Positions 32,459 through 32,769 of a stretch of 32,769 nt of DNA are shown here, one piece after another. The notes below the pieces were generated by a model, which was not told where the DNA came from, did no database searches, and saw only the letters and a list, made by a program, of their open reading frames with translations. Location of the stretch: contig JAQXVT010000009.1 in NCBI GenBank assembly GCA_029225065.1, positions 1 through 32,769 of the forward strand. The letters run 5' to 3'. Both the position numbers and the translations under genes were made by a program. Every line of letters begins with the position of its first letter. Positions within the stretch are counted from its first letter, which is position 1. This DNA is from Lachnospiraceae bacterium. Its GTDB lineage: Bacteria; Bacillota; Clostridia; Lachnospirales; Lachnospiraceae.

Positions 32459-32632
32459 ATCAGAGTTGCTCCGGTAGAGAGGCAACAGAGAAACAACTTA
32501 AGAACCTTGATAACTGAACAGTGAAACAACCTTGAAAATTCTTAAAAAGTTTTATTTTTTAAGGAACTGACCTTTAAAAACAGTAAAAAGGGAATGAATA
32601 GCCAAGTAGTTATTCTGACCTGAATCAAACAT

Positions 32633-32769
<137 letters not shown>

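Overview
The window is chromosomal DNA from a spore-forming Gram-positive anaerobe of the class Clostridia, most likely Lachnospiraceae. Supporting signs are the start of a 16S rRNA gene at the right edge, the Firmicutes-type LexA box at recA, the housekeeping gene set (rny, remA, rqcH, rpoZ, rimO, pgsA, uppP), a Csp-like subtilisin, and moderate GC with strong AGGAGG-type ribosome binding sites. No genus is claimed.

Layout. 1-2180: an IS4/IS1634-like insertion sequence with a transposase and a small coiled-coil passenger gene. 2180-2880: a gene-free stretch with a terminator, an orphan promoter and repeat elements. 2882-6297: recA-recX (SOS-controlled) and rny. 6456-10673: a secreted protein of unknown function, nudC, a PfkB-family sugar kinase and the dipeptidase pepV. 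10689-15008: a TPP riboswitch followed by a thiamine-precursor ABC transporter (permease, binding protein, ATPase) and a TatD-like metallohydrolase that probably belongs to the same operon. 15005-16747: rqcH, convergent with it. 17001-21705: yicC-remA-gmk-rpoZ-DUF308-rimO-pgsA, a compact run of RNA, nucleotide, translation and membrane genes. 22058-26732: pncC with a lysine-rich leader, several small unknown genes, a Cys-rich protein, a Csp-type protease and a DtxR-family regulator. 26901-31798: an NSS transporter, uppP, a second subtilisin and an NADP isocitrate dehydrogenase. 31896-32769: 6S RNA, tandem rRNA promoters and the first ~137 nt of 16S rRNA.

Two patterns run across the genes. (1) A dispersed intergenic repeat occurs about ten times, always in the same orientation. 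It has a conserved small hairpin (core GAAGCGGATTGCGAATATCC) often preceded by a larger hairpin whose stem sequence changes while its pairing is kept. (2) Three genes have an exact match to the sigma-K-type promoter pattern AC-N16-CATANNNTA within 60 nt of their start codons, and a fourth has one mismatch. They are a 104-aa unknown protein, a 53-aa charged protein, the Cys-rich protein and the second subtilisin. Together with the Csp-like protease this suggests a late mother-cell sporulation gene set between 22.7 and 30.4 kb, which is the most promising undescribed system here.

All assignments come from reading motifs, spacing and base pairing by eye. No database search or folding program was run.
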